Positions 63,929 through 64,000 of a DNA stretch of 64,000 nt are shown here, one piece after another. The notes under the pieces are model-generated. The model had not been told where the DNA came from. It searched no databases and saw nothing but the letters and a program-made list of their open reading frames with translations. The translations under genes and the position numbers were made by a program. Origin of the DNA: CAZNPH01 sp964574985 (GTDB lineage: Bacteria > Bacteroidota > Bacteroidia > Bacteroidales > SM23-62); contig CAZNPH010000011.1 in NCBI GenBank assembly GCA_964574985.1, positions 51,056 through 115,055 on the forward strand, given 5' to 3'. The number at the start of each line of letters is the position of its first letter. Position 1 is the first letter of the stretch.

Positions 63929-64000
63929 ACAACGAAGAGTTTGATCCTGGCTCAGGATGAACGCTAGCGGCAGGCTTAACACATGCAAGTCGAGGGGTAA
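63929..64000 (+). rRNA. 16S ribosomal RNA, 5' end (cut by window edge)
   Basis: GAAGAGTTTGATCCTGGCTC followed by AGGATGAACGCTAGCGGCAG is the universal 16S 5' region in its Bacteroidota form. The 5' end is estimated by aligning to E. coli numbering. Only about 72 bases are inside the window. Confidence 0.98.

Noticed and set aside
1..64000. Mobile elements, prophage or CRISPR arrays
   Set aside because: No transposase, integrase, phage structural gene, terminal inverted repeats or regularly spaced repeats were seen. The pseudogenes have no insertion at their breakpoints.

Overview
The window is a piece of a Bacteroidota (Bacteroidales/Marinilabiliales-like) chromosome, roughly 50% GC. The evidence is the partial 16S rRNA at the right end, the Bacteroidota division and cell-wall gene order (mraZ-rsmH-ftsL-PBP-murE-mraY-murD-ftsW-murG-murC-ftsQ-ftsA-ftsZ), an ExbB/ExbD/ExbD gene set, glycine-lipid acyltransferase-like genes, SusC/TonB-plug style secreted proteins, and promoters with the Bacteroidota -7 element (TAnnTTTG and a close TAnnTTTA variant) instead of TATAAT. 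There is no sign of phage, insertion sequences or CRISPR.

Layout. 1-6.2 kb: a decayed carbohydrate/sulfate-ester degradation locus. It holds a truncated glycosidase with a formylglycine-generating-enzyme-like tail, a GH127 gene with an internal deletion and an in-frame TAG, an apparently intact GH78 alpha-L-rhamnosidase lipoprotein, and a headless sulfatase with an internal gap. 6.2-8.0 kb: a GT2 polyprenyl-phosphate glycosyltransferase and a flippase-like membrane protein, closed by a two-hairpin terminator zone. 8.2-10.6 kb: exbB, a membrane protein and two exbD genes, with a perfect 13-bp hairpin inside the operon. Then tRNA-Ser(GGA), gdhA-tatD-ansA (nitrogen metabolism), proline dehydrogenase with a small membrane protein and dprA, aroA, tadA, aspS, a lone STAS protein, an MG2/TonB-plug protein, miaB and yebC.

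26.3-33.7 kb: a 992-residue CPA1 Na+/H+ antiporter fused to a cyclic-nucleotide-binding domain (SOS1-like), a SPOR protein with a PurF-like amidophosphoribosyltransferase, and a GNAT/PlsC acyltransferase pair resembling GlsB/GlsA. 33.8-49.1 kb: the complete plus-strand division and cell-wall cluster. It is preceded by four TGG(T/G) repeats at exact 10-bp spacing, which look like the MraZ operator. The MurE DNPR motif predicts meso-diaminopimelate peptidoglycan.

49.1-60.2 kb (minus strand): an envelope block of coaX, an outer-membrane protein, a TPR protein, lptC, a small membrane protein, a GldE-like CBS protein and ppiD, preceded by mfd. 60.2-64 kb: lysC (divergent from mfd), pyrC, a dolichol-phosphate-mannose-synthase-like GT2, and the promoter, leader and 5' end of an rRNA operon.

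I saw no plainly undescribed multi-gene system. The signals most worth checking are the MraZ operator array, the SOS1-like antiporter with an apparently intact nucleotide-binding cassette, the hairpin inside the exb operon, the eroded glycan locus, and the recurrent TAnnTTTAC promoter element.
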